From assembly GCA_021836225.1 (NCBI GenBank), contig JAKBJA010000075.1:1-28630 (forward strand): a stretch of DNA of 28,630 nt, written 5' to 3'. Under the pieces are notes generated by a model. That model was not told the DNA's origin. It worked only from the letters and a program-made list of their open reading frames with translations, and searched no databases. The DNA is from Pseudomonadota bacterium. Its GTDB lineage: Bacteria; Pseudomonadota; Gammaproteobacteria; Burkholderiales; Thiobacillaceae. The translations under genes and the position numbers were made by a program. Positions 1-7,642 of this stretch are shown one piece after another (the stretch's first letter is position 1; each line of letters starts with the position of its first letter).

Positions 1-69
1 AATCACCAGACCGACTGCGATGCCCCAAAGATGCAGGGGGCCCAAACTGGACTTCAACTTCGTGCTCAT
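1..69 (-). CDS. Ethanolamine permease-like APC transporter (N-terminal fragment)
   Basis: Only the first 23 codons lie in the window; the gene runs off the left edge. It starts with ATG at 69 and reads MSTKLKSSLG followed by PLHLWGIAVGLVI. A Shine-Dalgarno AAGGAG (about 78-83) lies six bases upstream. The LHLWGIAVGLVI segment is typical of the first membrane helix of bacterial ethanolamine permeases of the amino acid-polyamine-organocation family, which import ethanolamine as a nitrogen source. The sigma-54 promoter and NtrC-like sites just upstream fit a nitrogen-scavenging transporter. With only 23 residues the substrate is a family-level guess; another APC transporter remains possible. Confidence 0.6.
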   Translation of the reverse strand, partial: MSTKLKSSLGPLHLWGIAVGLVI

Positions 70-103
70 GGTTGGCTCCTTGTCGAAAAATCAGGAGTTC
101 CAC

Positions 104-119
104 TGCAAGAAACCTGCCA
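104..119 (-). promoter_or_regulatory. Sigma-54 promoter (-24/-12) for the permease
   Basis: The minus strand reads TGGCAG-GTTTC-TTGCA. This fits the sigma-54 consensus TGGCAC-N5-TTGCW with one mismatch and the correct GG-to-GC spacing. The start point would fall near 93, just before the permease Shine-Dalgarno. The NtrC-like sites at 182-228 sit about 90-135 bp upstream of that point, the usual enhancer distance. Confidence 0.72.
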
Positions 120-181
120 TCATGTCATCCCGCGCAATCGTCCAATTTACGCGGGATGGCGCCCGGGAGCGAAACAGACAA

Positions 182-228
182 TGCACCACCATTGTGCAAA
201 ACATCTGGTCGTGCGGCCGCTTGGTGCA
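182..228. promoter_or_regulatory. Pair of NtrC-like enhancer sites
   Basis: Two 17-mers resemble the NtrC site TGCACCA-N3-TGGTGCA. TGCACCACCATTGTGCA at 182-198 matches 13 of 14 defined positions, and TGCGGCCGCTTGGTGCA at 212-228 matches 11 of 14. Their centres are 30 bp apart, about three helical turns. They lie upstream of the minus-strand sigma-54 promoter at 104-119. The rest of 70-409 shows no credible gene. Confidence 0.68.
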
Positions 229-409
229 GCGTCGCATCGATGCGCTTTCTCGGAGAATCACTGCAGTCCATGGCGCGGCTTATGGCACCTATGGTTCAAG
301 CTCGAAGGAAGGGATCCCCTTGCAGACCCCCACCCACAATCCGATCAGCTGCTGCGCCATGCTTGTCTTGAGCATGGGCGTGGCGTGCGCCGCGGAAAGG
401 AACACGACC

Positions 410-877
410 ATGGAACTGAACTCGAGTGCATTTGCCCAGAATGCGGACATACCCACCCTGTACACCTGCGAAGGCAGCGACCAGTCTCCGCCGCTGGCGT
501 GGTCCGGCGTGCCGGCCGGGACGAAAAGCCTGGCACTGATCATCGACGACCCCGACGCCCCTGATCCGGCCGCGCCAAAAATGACCTGGGTGCACTGGGT
601 GCTGTACAACATCCCCCCCGACACCAACGCGCTCGAGGCCGGCTCGTCGCGTGCGAATCTGCCGGCGGGTACGCGCGAAGGCCTCAACGACTGGAAGCGC
701 GAAGGCTACGGCGGCCCCTGCCCACCCATCGGCCGCCATCGCTACGTTCACACGCTTTACGCGCTCGACACCGTCCTCCCTGTTCTGCGCCCGGCGACCA
801 AGGTCGTCCTGGAAAAGGCGATGCAGGGACACATCCTGGCGAAGGGCGAACTGGTGGGGTATTACAAAAAAAAATAG
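410..877 (+). CDS. YbhB/YbcL-type PEBP family protein (Raf kinase inhibitor-like)
   Basis: This is a 155-residue member of the phosphatidylethanolamine-binding protein family, whose bacterial members have no settled function. The sequence begins MELNSSAF...YTCEGSDQSPPLAWSGVPAG, carries the anion-pocket motif DPDAPDP and the WVHWVLYNIP strand, and later has YGGPCPPIGRHRYVHTLYALD, equivalent to the conserved GxHRY segment. I chose the ATG at 410 because GGAAAGGAA lies about eight bases upstream and family homology begins there. An in-frame ATG at 359 would add a short hydrophobic stretch (MLVLSMGVACAAE) that might be a signal peptide, but it lacks basic residues and a good ribosome site. The end is lysine-rich, in an A9 run. 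The gene is divergent from the permease at the left edge. Confidence 0.85.
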   Translation: MELNSSAFAQNADIPTLYTCEGSDQSPPLAWSGVPAGTKSLALIIDDPDAPDPAAPKMTWVHWVLYNIPPDTNALEAGSSRANLPAGTREGLNDWKREGYGGPCPPIGRHRYVHTLYALDTVLPVLRPATKVVLEKAMQGHILAKGELVGYYKKK

Positions 878-948
878 GTGGCTGCGGGGTGACACCGCCC
901 CTTTGCGCCGTTTCGGGCGAAGGACTTTGCTGGACCGACAACACAATC

Positions 949-970
949 AGGCCTCAGCAGAAGCAGGCCT
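949..970. terminator. Possible bidirectional hairpin between convergent genes
   Basis: AGGCCT-N10-AGGCCT can form a six-pair stem in the 113-bp gap between the converging PEBP and TssQ-like genes. Neither side has a T-run, so an intrinsic terminator is only weakly supported. Confidence 0.25.
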
Positions 971-990
971 CTATTGATACAGGACTTACG

Positions 991-1377
991 TCATGGCTGT
1001 TTGACCGATTTGAAGACGGGCCCCCACGAAGGATGGCCCGACTCTGCCGGGGTCAGTTCAAATCCGGGATCGAGTTCCAGCGCCTTGCGAAACTCGCTGC
1101 GGCATGATTTTTCCCGCGCCTGGGCGCAATGGATGAAAGCCAGATACTTGTGCGCCGCAACTTGGTCCGACTTCAGAAACAGCCCTTCTGAAAGCGCATT
1201 CTGCAAAAGCCGGGCGGAGTTTCTGTAATCCCCGTCTTCGTAAGCACGAATCCCTGACGACAAGTCCTGCTCCGCTTTGCGGAGGGCGAGTTTGTCGAGG
1301 CCAGCGTCCCGAACGACGGGCGCAGCGCAAGCTGTCATCAGCAGTGCCGCGCAAAGCAGCGCACCTATCTGCCTCAT
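991..1377 (-). CDS. tssQ: TssQ-like, T6SS-associated lipoprotein with TPR-like helices
   Basis: This is a small outer- or inner-membrane-anchored lipoprotein of about 128 residues. The N-terminus is a lipoprotein signal ending in the lipobox LMTAC. The mature part has TPR-like helices (GIRAYEDGDYRNSARLLQNAL..., AHKYLAFIHCAQ..., CRSEFRKALELDP). Families like this are named TssQ because they lie beside type VI secretion regulators. The gene follows the Ser/Thr kinase by a few bases: its Shine-Dalgarno AAGGA overlaps the kinase stop codon (TAAGGAC). That spacing suits the ATG at 1377 better than the ATG at 1383 two codons upstream. The role is presumably envelope sensing or scaffolding with the kinase. 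No T6SS structural gene is in the window, so the T6SS link rests on family and context. Confidence 0.72.
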   Translation of the reverse strand: MRQIGALLCAALLMTACAAPVVRDAGLDKLALRKAEQDLSSGIRAYEDGDYRNSARLLQNALSEGLFLKSDQVAAHKYLAFIHCAQAREKSCRSEFRKALELDPGFELTPAESGHPSWGPVFKSVKQP

Positions 1378-1387
1378 AGTCATGTCC

Positions 1388-2842
1388 TTATCTGAATTTG
1401 TGCCTGATCTTGAGCGACTGGCCTGGTCTCAGGTTCACGGTATCACGGTAGGGCGCAAAGGCCCGGTTGCGGATTTCCACGTCGTGCTTCCCGGCTTGCA
1501 GTTGCAGCGTGGATAGCGGAGGGGAGACACCGACACGCTTGCCGTCGACATACACCTCACCCCAGGGAGAAATTGCGAGCATTACGGTCGCTTCCGCTGG
1601 CACCTCGGGAGCCGGCGGGCGGACGCTTTCGGCTGCAGGCACACCAGGCACGGACGCTGCAACGGCTTTTGCCGTGGACCTCGCCGATTGCGGCGAGGAG
1701 GGAGGCGTCACTTCAAGCACCTGCGCCTCCGGGGCTGCCATCTTGTCATCATGCTGCGGCCGCTGCGAAAGGATGACGATCGCAGCCATGACCAATACCG
1801 GGAGCGCGAGCCATAACGGCTTGGGCACGGGTACCTTACCCGCAACGGAAGCAATTTTTTTCTTGCTCCCCGGCCTCTTGCCCGAGGACGCGACCGCAGG
1901 GTGGCCCTGCCCCTTGGGCGCCTGCAGCATCAGGGTGGTGGGCTCCTCTACAGGCGCCCAGCCTGCGCGAGCGGCTTTTACCGGCTCGGAACTTGCGGCC
2001 GACCTGCGCGGCTCCCGGGTGGAGGCGGCATCGAGGTCTCTCAAATCGCGGGAGAGCTCCCGAGCGGTCTGGTAACGGTCCTCGGGCCGCTTGGCCAGCG
2101 CCCGGCTGATGATCCGGTCGAACGCCACCGGCACGCGGGAGTTGATGGTGCTGGGCGGCGCAGGCTCTTCATGCAGGATCTTGTACATGATGGCGCTGAG
2201 GTTGTCGGCATTGAAAGGCGTCGCCCCGGTCAGCATTTCGTACAGCACGACGCCGAGCGCGAAGATATCCGTCCTGCCATCCGTCGGCTGGCCCGCCACC
2301 TGCTCGGGGGCCATGTACTTGGGGGAGCCCAGAACGGTACCCAGCTGCGTGCGCGAACCCGTAGGAACCTGGGCAATGCCGAAGTCCATGATTTTGACGT
2401 CACGGCTAGGCGTGACCATGATGTTCGCAGGCTTGATATCGCGGTGCACCACATGGTTTTCATGGGCATAGTTGAGCGCACTCGCAACGCGCGCCGCGAT
2501 GCTGCGGATCATCTCTATCGGCATCACCACGCCGGAATCGAGCATTTCGCGCAGCGACTCCCCTTCCAGGTATTCCATCGCGATATAGGCGATATCGTCG
2601 GCCTCGCCCACATCATAGATGGTGACGATATTGGCGTGGCTCAGGCGGCCAGCGGATTTGGCCTCGCGGTAAAAGCGCTCCTCGAACTCGGCGCGTTCTT
2701 CTTTTGAGAGGTCGAGGTTGATCGTCTTGATGGCGACGGCACGCTCAATCAGCGGATCAACCGCCTTGTAGACTGCCCCCATCGCACCCTGCCCAAGCAC
2801 GGATACCACTTCATAGCGACCGAATCTAGTTTGATTGAGCAT
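1388..2842 (-). CDS. Membrane Ser/Thr protein kinase with C-terminal PEGA domain (PpkA/Stk-like)
   Basis: This is a 484-residue eukaryotic-like kinase. Visible motifs are the glycine loop GQGAMGAVY (17-25), the ATP-anchoring Lys39 in VAIK, the catalytic loop HRDIKPAN with Asp135, DFG with Asp153, and MAPEQ. All catalytic elements are present, so it should be active. A proline/alanine-rich linker follows, then one membrane helix (about 340-358) and a PEGA domain (about 419-484, EVYVDGKRVGVSPP...) that would lie in the periplasm. I used ATG 2842 because kinase homology begins immediately after it. An in-frame TTG at 2914 would add 24 atypical residues, and neither start has a strong ribosome site. 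It is divergent from a PP2C phosphatase and an FHA gene, the classic kinase/phosphatase/reader set that controls type VI secretion in other proteobacteria. Thr302-Thr303 lie in a TLMLQA motif like one in the FHA protein. Confidence 0.88.
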   Translation of the reverse strand: MLNQTRFGRYEVVSVLGQGAMGAVYKAVDPLIERAVAIKTINLDLSKEERAEFEERFYREAKSAGRLSHANIVTIYDVGEADDIAYIAMEYLEGESLREMLDSGVVMPIEMIRSIAARVASALNYAHENHVVHRDIKPANIMVTPSRDVKIMDFGIAQVPTGSRTQLGTVLGSPKYMAPEQVAGQPTDGRTDIFALGVVLYEMLTGATPFNADNLSAIMYKILHEEPAPPSTINSRVPVAFDRIISRALAKRPEDRYQTARELSRDLRDLDAASTREPRRSAASSEPVKAARAGWAPVEEPTTLMLQAPKGQGHPAVASSGKRPGSKKKIASVAGKVPVPKPLWLALPVLVMAAIVILSQRPQHDDKMAAPEAQVLEVTPPSSPQSARSTAKAVAASVPGVPAAESVRPPAPEVPAEATVMLAISPWGEVYVDGKRVGVSPPLSTLQLQAGKHDVEIRNRAFAPYRDTVNLRPGQSLKIRHKFR

Positions 2843-2933
2843 GCAGCGGATTGGGCGGATAGCTTGCCTGGGGCAATTTCTGGTGCGAGAATTCTCGATA
2901 ACAAAGTATAACAAACACTAGGAGACCATCGTT

Positions 2934-3773
2934 TTGACAAACGCCTCATCCGGCATCCCCCCTTTACTTGAAATCGCCGCCAAGACCGACCCGGGCATAC
3001 TGCGAAACCTGAACGAGGACAGTATTGCCACCGTCAGCGATCTGGGCCTGCTGGTCCTGGCCGACGGCATGGGAGGCTACCAGTCCGGCGATGTGGCCAG
3101 CAGCCTTACCACTCAAATCATTGTTGAAGGGCTGACCGCGGAATTGCAGGACAAGCCCAACAACGGCAGTGACCTTGCCGCCTTAGTTGAAAATGTCATA
3201 AAAAAGGCCAACAAGGCGATTTACCTGGAAGGCCAACAACGCGCGCAGCGCGTTCACCACAGCCAGAGCCAGGCAATGGGTTCAACGCTGGCGCTGCTGT
3301 TGTTCCGGAACAGTCAGGCCACGATGGCGCATGTCGGCGATTCACGCATCTATCGCCTGCGCGATAACCGTCTGGAATTGATGACGCACGACCATTCCTT
3401 GTTGCAGGAGCAGATCGACCAGGGAATACTCAATTCCGAGGCCGCAGCAAGGTCGCACAACCGCCACCTTGTGACGCGCGGGCTGGGTCTGCATGCCGAG
3501 GTGGAGGTTACGCTGGATGAGTGCGAGGCCCTGCCGGGGGATATCTATCTGGTCTGCTCCGATGGCCTGAACGACATGGTCGACAACGCGGACATCGAAC
3601 TGGTGCTCAATTCGCTCCAGGCCAACTTGCCGCTTGCCGCCAGCCAACTGGTCATGATCGCCAACGACAATGGCGGTGATGACAATATTTCCGTGATCCT
3701 GGCAAAAGTCAGGCCGCCCACCAAGCCAGACGCGAAGAAGAACGGTCTCTTCGCCTGGCTATTCGGACGTTAA
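2934..3773 (+). CDS. PP2C-family Ser/Thr protein phosphatase (PppA/Stp-like)
   Basis: This is a 279-residue cytoplasmic metal-dependent phosphatase that would reverse the adjacent kinase. The PP2C motifs appear in order: LNEDS (Glu28/Asp29), LADGMGG (Asp44-Gly45), GSTLALLL, AHVGDSRIYRL, TRGLG, VCSDGLNDMV and GGDDNISVIL. Together these supply the usual aspartates for two Mn/Mg ions. The start is TTG at 2934, supported by AGGAGA at 2920-2925 with eight-base spacing; no ATG fits as well. The FHA gene follows six bases after its stop, so the two are surely co-transcribed. The 91-bp gap to the divergent kinase should hold both promoters, but I see no convincing sigma-70 pair there. Confidence 0.92.
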   Translation: MTNASSGIPPLLEIAAKTDPGILRNLNEDSIATVSDLGLLVLADGMGGYQSGDVASSLTTQIIVEGLTAELQDKPNNGSDLAALVENVIKKANKAIYLEGQQRAQRVHHSQSQAMGSTLALLLFRNSQATMAHVGDSRIYRLRDNRLELMTHDHSLLQEQIDQGILNSEAAARSHNRHLVTRGLGLHAEVEVTLDECEALPGDIYLVCSDGLNDMVDNADIELVLNSLQANLPLAASQLVMIANDNGGDDNISVILAKVRPPTKPDAKKNGLFAWLFGR

Positions 3774-3779
3774 ACCCGC

Positions 3780-4463
3780 ATGGCAAAACTAATCGTCAGT
3801 CAAAACGGTGAAATCACCGGAAACCACTTCCTCGACGCATCCAGCTTCACGATCGGCAGCCGGCCCGACAATGACCTGTGCCTTGACGTCCAGGGGGTCA
3901 GCCGGTCGCATGCCCGCATCACCTCTGTCGGCAACGATGACATCCTGGATGACCTGGGCAGCACCAATGGTACGTTGGTGAATGGCCAGTCTGTCACCCG
4001 ACACATCCTGCAAAATGACGACGTCATCGAAATTGCCGACGTCCAGATTCGCTACCGCAACCATAAAGCCATTGATGGCCCCAGTTTCGACAGAACGATG
4101 ATCATTCAGGCTTCTGCCATGGAAGGCGATGCGTCTGCCCAACCGGTTGGCGCTTATGCGTTGGCGACGGCAAAGAATGAGCGCCGCCTCAGGGCAGGCG
4201 CCCGTATCGGCTTGGTCCGCGTGTTCAATGGCAGTCCGTCCAGCAAGGAAATCGAATTGTCCCGGGTGCTGCATACCTTTGGCATACCGGGAAAACAGCT
4301 TGCCGTGATCAATGCCCGTCCGCACGGCTATTTCATCACCCATGTCGAGGGAAAAAAACCGGCGCGCCTGAATGGAAAATCCATCGGCCTTCAACCACAG
4401 CTGCTGACGCCCAATGACGTGATCGAAGTTGGGGATGAAAAGCTGCTGTTCCTGCTCAAATAA
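3780..4463 (+). CDS. FHA-domain protein, tandem with a degenerate second FHA-like domain
   Basis: This is a 227-residue phosphothreonine reader. The first FHA domain (about 20-92) has all signature residues: GSRPDND (Arg28), SRSHARI (41-47) and LGSTNGT (Asn63). The linker contains FDRTMIIQA with Thr106, a plausible target of the neighbouring kinase. The C-terminal part (about 140-227) looks like a second FHA fold: it ends PNDVIEVGDEKLLFLL, parallel to NDDVIEIADVQIRY in the first domain, and has LNGKSIG. It lacks the GxR and SRxH residues, so it probably does not bind phosphothreonine. In T6SS systems such FHA proteins are phosphorylated by the kinase and trigger assembly. It is translated just after the phosphatase. 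Confidence 0.88.
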   Translation: MAKLIVSQNGEITGNHFLDASSFTIGSRPDNDLCLDVQGVSRSHARITSVGNDDILDDLGSTNGTLVNGQSVTRHILQNDDVIEIADVQIRYRNHKAIDGPSFDRTMIIQASAMEGDASAQPVGAYALATAKNERRLRAGARIGLVRVFNGSPSSKEIELSRVLHTFGIPGKQLAVINARPHGYFITHVEGKKPARLNGKSIGLQPQLLTPNDVIEVGDEKLLFLLK

Positions 4464-4485
4464 GCGACGCCCCCCTGCCAGGCAC

Positions 4486-4548
4486 GCGCGCGAGCCTCAA
4501 CGACTGGACGCAGGATGTCCATCCACCGGCCGCTATCGCATGTTCACA
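4486..4548 (+). pseudogene. Decayed fragment of a PEBP/YbhB-like gene
   Basis: The segment GCCTCAACGACTGGA at 4494-4508 is identical to 681-695 in the intact PEBP gene. After a shortened stretch, GGCCGC-ATCGC-GTTCACA at 4528-4548 resembles 731-752. The second part reads GRYRMFT in one frame, like GRHRYVHT in the intact protein, while the first part is read in another frame as SLNDW. The segment between is about 16 bases shorter than in the intact gene. This fits a frameshifted remnant of a second copy. The rest of 4464-4640 shows only the Sel1 gene's ribosome site. Confidence 0.5.
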
Positions 4549-4640
4549 AGCCGTGCCGTCTTCCACAGATGGCGCCGAACGCGGAAAAATGCTTCCCTTG
4601 CTTCAATAGCCCCAGGCGACGGGGAGCCTGAAGGGAGAGA

Positions 4641-5378
4641 ATGAAAATTGCTGCCGGGACGAATCGCGCATGGCACGTGGCGGGGCTGGTCGCTGCGTTA
4701 ACCCTGTGCGGGGTCGCCGTGATCGGGGTGGCCAGATGGCCCGACATCCAGTTCGAGCTTGGCTATGCCTACGAAAACGGCCATTTCCACGGCTGGCCGT
4801 CAGGTTTCCCCCAGGACCACCGGAAGGCTGCCCGTTGGCTGGGCCGGGCGGCACAGGCGAACCACCCACGCGCACAGTACATGCTGGGCATCCTCCATGC
4901 CCACGGCTGGGGCGTGCCCAGGGACGGCGCCCTGGCCGTGGAATGGTTCACCCGTTCCGCCCGAAACAGCTATGCGCCGGCCTGCTTCCATCTCGGGTGG
5001 ATGTACGCCAAAGGCGACGGCGTCCCTCGGAACGACGACCAGGCGATCCGTTTGCTGGAACAGGCAGCCGGCCAGGGCATGGCTGCGGCCCATCTGGCGC
5101 TGGGTGGACTCCATGAGCACGGCAGGGCCGTGCCGGCTGACGCGGCCCTGGCCCTCAAATGGTATGCACTGGCCGTGCATTTCACCCGATCCCGGCCCGA
5201 CCTATTCGACAACGCAGCATTCGCCGAGCGGGCGCAAGCCGCCCGCGATACGCTGGTCTCCCGGATGGCTCGGTCAAGCGACGAACAAGGACAAGTGCTT
5301 GCCCGCCAGTGGCTGGCCAACCCGGCGCTGAACCGGACGAACAACCACGCCGGGGTTATTTCATGGCGCTTTCTGTAG
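4641..5378 (+). CDS. Sel1-repeat protein with N-terminal membrane anchor
   Basis: This is a 245-residue protein. Residues about 10-32 (AWHVAGLVAALTLCGVAVIGVA) form a signal anchor or uncleaved signal peptide. Sel1-like repeats follow: YENGHFHG...DHRKAARWLGRAAQANHPRAQYMLGILHAHGWGVPRD, ALAVEWFTRSARNSYAPACFHLGWMYAKGDGVPRND, QAIRLLEQAAGQGMAAAHLALGGLHEHGRAVPAD and ALALKWYALAV. These solenoid repeats bind proteins, often in envelope or signalling complexes. A purine-rich AGGGAGAGA precedes the ATG. It follows the FHA gene on the same strand after a 177-bp gap and converges on atzF. A role with the kinase cassette is possible from position alone. Confidence 0.85.
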   Translation: MKIAAGTNRAWHVAGLVAALTLCGVAVIGVARWPDIQFELGYAYENGHFHGWPSGFPQDHRKAARWLGRAAQANHPRAQYMLGILHAHGWGVPRDGALAVEWFTRSARNSYAPACFHLGWMYAKGDGVPRNDDQAIRLLEQAAGQGMAAAHLALGGLHEHGRAVPADAALALKWYALAVHFTRSRPDLFDNAAFAERAQAARDTLVSRMARSSDEQGQVLARQWLANPALNRTNNHAGVISWRFL

Positions 5379-5423
5379 TGCATCCACGGTGCGATTGCTC
5401 GCCGCTTAGCTTTACGTTTGCAG

Positions 5424-7226
5424 TCACTCACCCCGATTATCCAGCCACTTCAGCCACCCCCCATACTCCGTGATGTCCTGTGCATCGACCACCCCGATGC
5501 CTTCGCAGATAAACCCATTTACGATGGAACCATCAGCCAGTTCCAGCTTGCCGATGCCGAGCGGCGCAGGAATTCCCGTGACGAAGGAGCCGAACTGGCT
5601 GGCGGGCATTTCCCAGACTTCGCAGGCGATTGATGCGCCGCCCGCTTTCACCTTGATGAGACCGGGGCGCTTGCCGTCGGGCAGGGCGTAGAAGCGGTAT
5701 TTGGGCGCGGTCTGCGCCGCCGCCACCAGGCGCGCGTTGCGCTCAGTGAGCTGATGATTGAGCGGTAGCCCGCTCAGATGAGCGCCGACGACGGCGATGC
5801 GCACCTGACCCTCCGGCAGCAAATTCAAGTTCTCGGCAGGCGGCAGCGCGTGGGTCGTAGCGCCCAGCTTGCCGCCGAGTGCCTGCTGCATTTTTGACCC
5901 CAGATGCAGCAGTGGGCCGTCCTGATGCGGCGGCGCGATCAGGGTCACGCCGAACGGCAGGCCGTCGTTCTGGAACCCGGCCGGCACCGCGGTGGCGGCC
6001 AGATCGAGCAGGTTCATGAAGTTGGTGTAATGGCCGAGGCTGGCGTTGAGGCGGATGGGGTCGGCCTGCATTTCTTCGATGCGGTAGATCGTGCCGGCGG
6101 TGGGGGTGAGCAGCACGTCGATGTCGTCCCACACGGCATCGCACACGCGCTTGTACGCACGCAGCTTGTAGAGATGGGCGAAGGTGTCGGCGGCGCTGAT
6201 GTCGCGGCCGCCGGCGATGATGTCGCGCACCGGCGGAAAGACCTTCTCGGGCTGCGCGTCGAAGAAGTCGCGGATGGCGAGGTAGCGCTCAGCCACCCAG
6301 GGGCCGCCGTAGAGCAGTCGCGCGGTTTCGAGGAAGGGCGCGAGGTCGACTTCCACCGGCGTGCCGCCCAGCGCTTTCAATCGTTCCACCGCTTCGCCGA
6401 AAAGTCGTTCCGCGTCGGCGTTGCCGAAGAATTCCAGGTCTTTCGCCATCGGCACGCCAAACCTGAAATTCTTGGCGCGACCGAAGTCGAAACCGTGCGG
6501 TGCCAGCGGCCGCGAATAGTCATCCTCGGCATCGAAGCCGGCGGCGACCGCCAGCACGCGCTCGGCATCCTCGGCGGTGAGCGCGAAGATCGACACGGCA
6601 TCAAGCGAACGGCAGGCGGGCACCACGCCGCGGGTGGACAGCGCGCCGCAGCTCGGCTTGTGGCCGATCAGATTATTGAACGCGGCGGGCACGCGGCCTG
6701 AGCCGGCGGTGTCGGTGCCGAGCGAGAAGCTCGCCAGCCCGAGCGCCACGGCGACGGCCGAACCGGAGCTGGAACCGCCGGAAATGAAGTCGGGCTTGAA
6801 GGCGTTGCGGCAGGCGCCGTAGGGCGAGCGGGTGCCATTGAGGCCGGTGGCGAACTGGTCGAGGTTGGTTTTCCCCAAGGGGATCGCGCCGGCATCGATC
6901 AGGCGCTGCACCACAGTGGCACTGCGTTCAGGCGCGTAGGCGTATTCGGGACAGCCGGCGGTGGTGGGCAGGCCGGCGAGATCGATGTTGTCCTTGATGG
7001 CGAAGGGAATGCCGTAGAGCGGGAGCGTCGCGATGTCCCTGCCTTCGAGCTTCCTTGCATAGGCCCGCAGCGCGTCGGCATCGAGACGGCTGATCCAGAT
7101 GTGGTGGGTGTCTTCGCCGGCCATGTGGTCGAGCAGGTCTTCCAACAGTCCAAGTGGGGTGAGTTCGCCGGATTGATACAGGCTGCGGAGGGTGGTGATA
7201 TTCAGGTTGGAAATCTTGGAAATCAT
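5424..7226 (-). CDS. atzF: Allophanate hydrolase (AtzF)
   Basis: It hydrolyses allophanate to CO2 and ammonia in the cytoplasm, the common last step of biuret, cyanurate, urea-carboxylase and guanidine routes. The 600-residue length matches full AtzF. The N-terminal amidase-signature domain has Lys78 (IKDNIDL), cis-Ser152 (GGSSSGS) and nucleophile Ser176 (TDTAGSGR). Their spacings (98 and 24) equal those of the characterised AtzF triad. The C-terminal domain (about 460-600, IRIAVVGAHLSGLPLNHQL...GFICEG) is the second AtzF domain, thought to act on the N-carboxyurea-derived intermediate. I chose ATG 7226, where homology begins; ATG 7280 is possible, and an upstream start at 7313 would overlap the cupin gene. 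No strong ribosome site is visible. It is the last gene of the biuret operon and the only allophanate hydrolase in the window. Confidence 0.94.
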   Translation of the reverse strand: MISKISNLNITTLRSLYQSGELTPLGLLEDLLDHMAGEDTHHIWISRLDADALRAYARKLEGRDIATLPLYGIPFAIKDNIDLAGLPTTAGCPEYAYAPERSATVVQRLIDAGAIPLGKTNLDQFATGLNGTRSPYGACRNAFKPDFISGGSSSGSAVAVALGLASFSLGTDTAGSGRVPAAFNNLIGHKPSCGALSTRGVVPACRSLDAVSIFALTAEDAERVLAVAAGFDAEDDYSRPLAPHGFDFGRAKNFRFGVPMAKDLEFFGNADAERLFGEAVERLKALGGTPVEVDLAPFLETARLLYGGPWVAERYLAIRDFFDAQPEKVFPPVRDIIAGGRDISAADTFAHLYKLRAYKRVCDAVWDDIDVLLTPTAGTIYRIEEMQADPIRLNASLGHYTNFMNLLDLAATAVPAGFQNDGLPFGVTLIAPPHQDGPLLHLGSKMQQALGGKLGATTHALPPAENLNLLPEGQVRIAVVGAHLSGLPLNHQLTERNARLVAAAQTAPKYRFYALPDGKRPGLIKVKAGGASIACEVWEMPASQFGSFVTGIPAPLGIGKLELADGSIVNGFICEGIGVVDAQDITEYGGWLKWLDNRGE

Positions 7227-7285
7227 GTCAGTCGATTTTGATGGGGGAATGCCTTTGGCATTCGCTTGTTTTGAAACCATGCACG

Positions 7286-7642
7286 CTATACAAAAAGCAC
7301 GGGTGCTTCCCATACCGCCAACACCACGCAGCCTTCCGGACTGGCGACACTGTGCCGCGTACCGGGAAAGCTCACCAACAGAGTGCCGGCGTGATACACC
7401 CCACGCTCATCCTGCTGGGCGCCGGCCAGGATCTGGATGTATTCCATGCCCGTGTGCAGATGCTCGGGCACCGTCGCACCGGGAGCATAGCGCAGCAGGG
7501 CGAGCTTGGTATTGCCTGCCGCATCCTGATAAAGCGGGCTGAGTTCCACACCTGGGCCCAGGGACTCCCAGGCAAATTCGCCCAGCCGCCCGGGAATCGA
7601 GGCGAGGTCGACAAAGACAAGGCCGGAAACGGTCTCAGCCAT
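7286..7642 (-). CDS. Small single-domain cupin protein (ChrR-like)
   Basis: This 118-residue protein is a single cupin barrel with a likely metal site: His61-x-His63-x3-Glu67 ([11 protein letters not shown]) in motif 1 and His97 (PGTRHSV) in motif 2. Such ChrR-type cupins bind Zn, Fe or Mn and act as regulators or small enzymes. There is no anti-sigma N-terminal domain. The start overlaps the stop of the preceding hydrolase by eight bases, which implies translational coupling. Placement between two enzymes of condensed-urea breakdown suggests a role in that pathway, for example handling an unstable carboxylated intermediate, but nothing in the sequence proves this. Confidence 0.82.
   Translation of the reverse strand: MAETVSGLVFVDLASIPGRLGEFAWESLGPGVELSPLYQDAAGNTKLALLRYAPGATVPEHLHTGMEYIQILAGAQQDERGVYHAGTLLVSFPGTRHSVASPEGCVVLAVWEAPVLFV

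Noticed and set aside
293..308. TGGCAC upstream of the PEBP gene as a plus-strand sigma-54 promoter
   Set aside because: The -12 segment reads GTTCA, lacking the GC at correct spacing.
2884..2912. Sigma-70 promoter with TATAAC at 2907 for the phosphatase gene
   Set aside because: No acceptable -35 box lies 17 bases upstream, and the start point would fall on the ribosome site.
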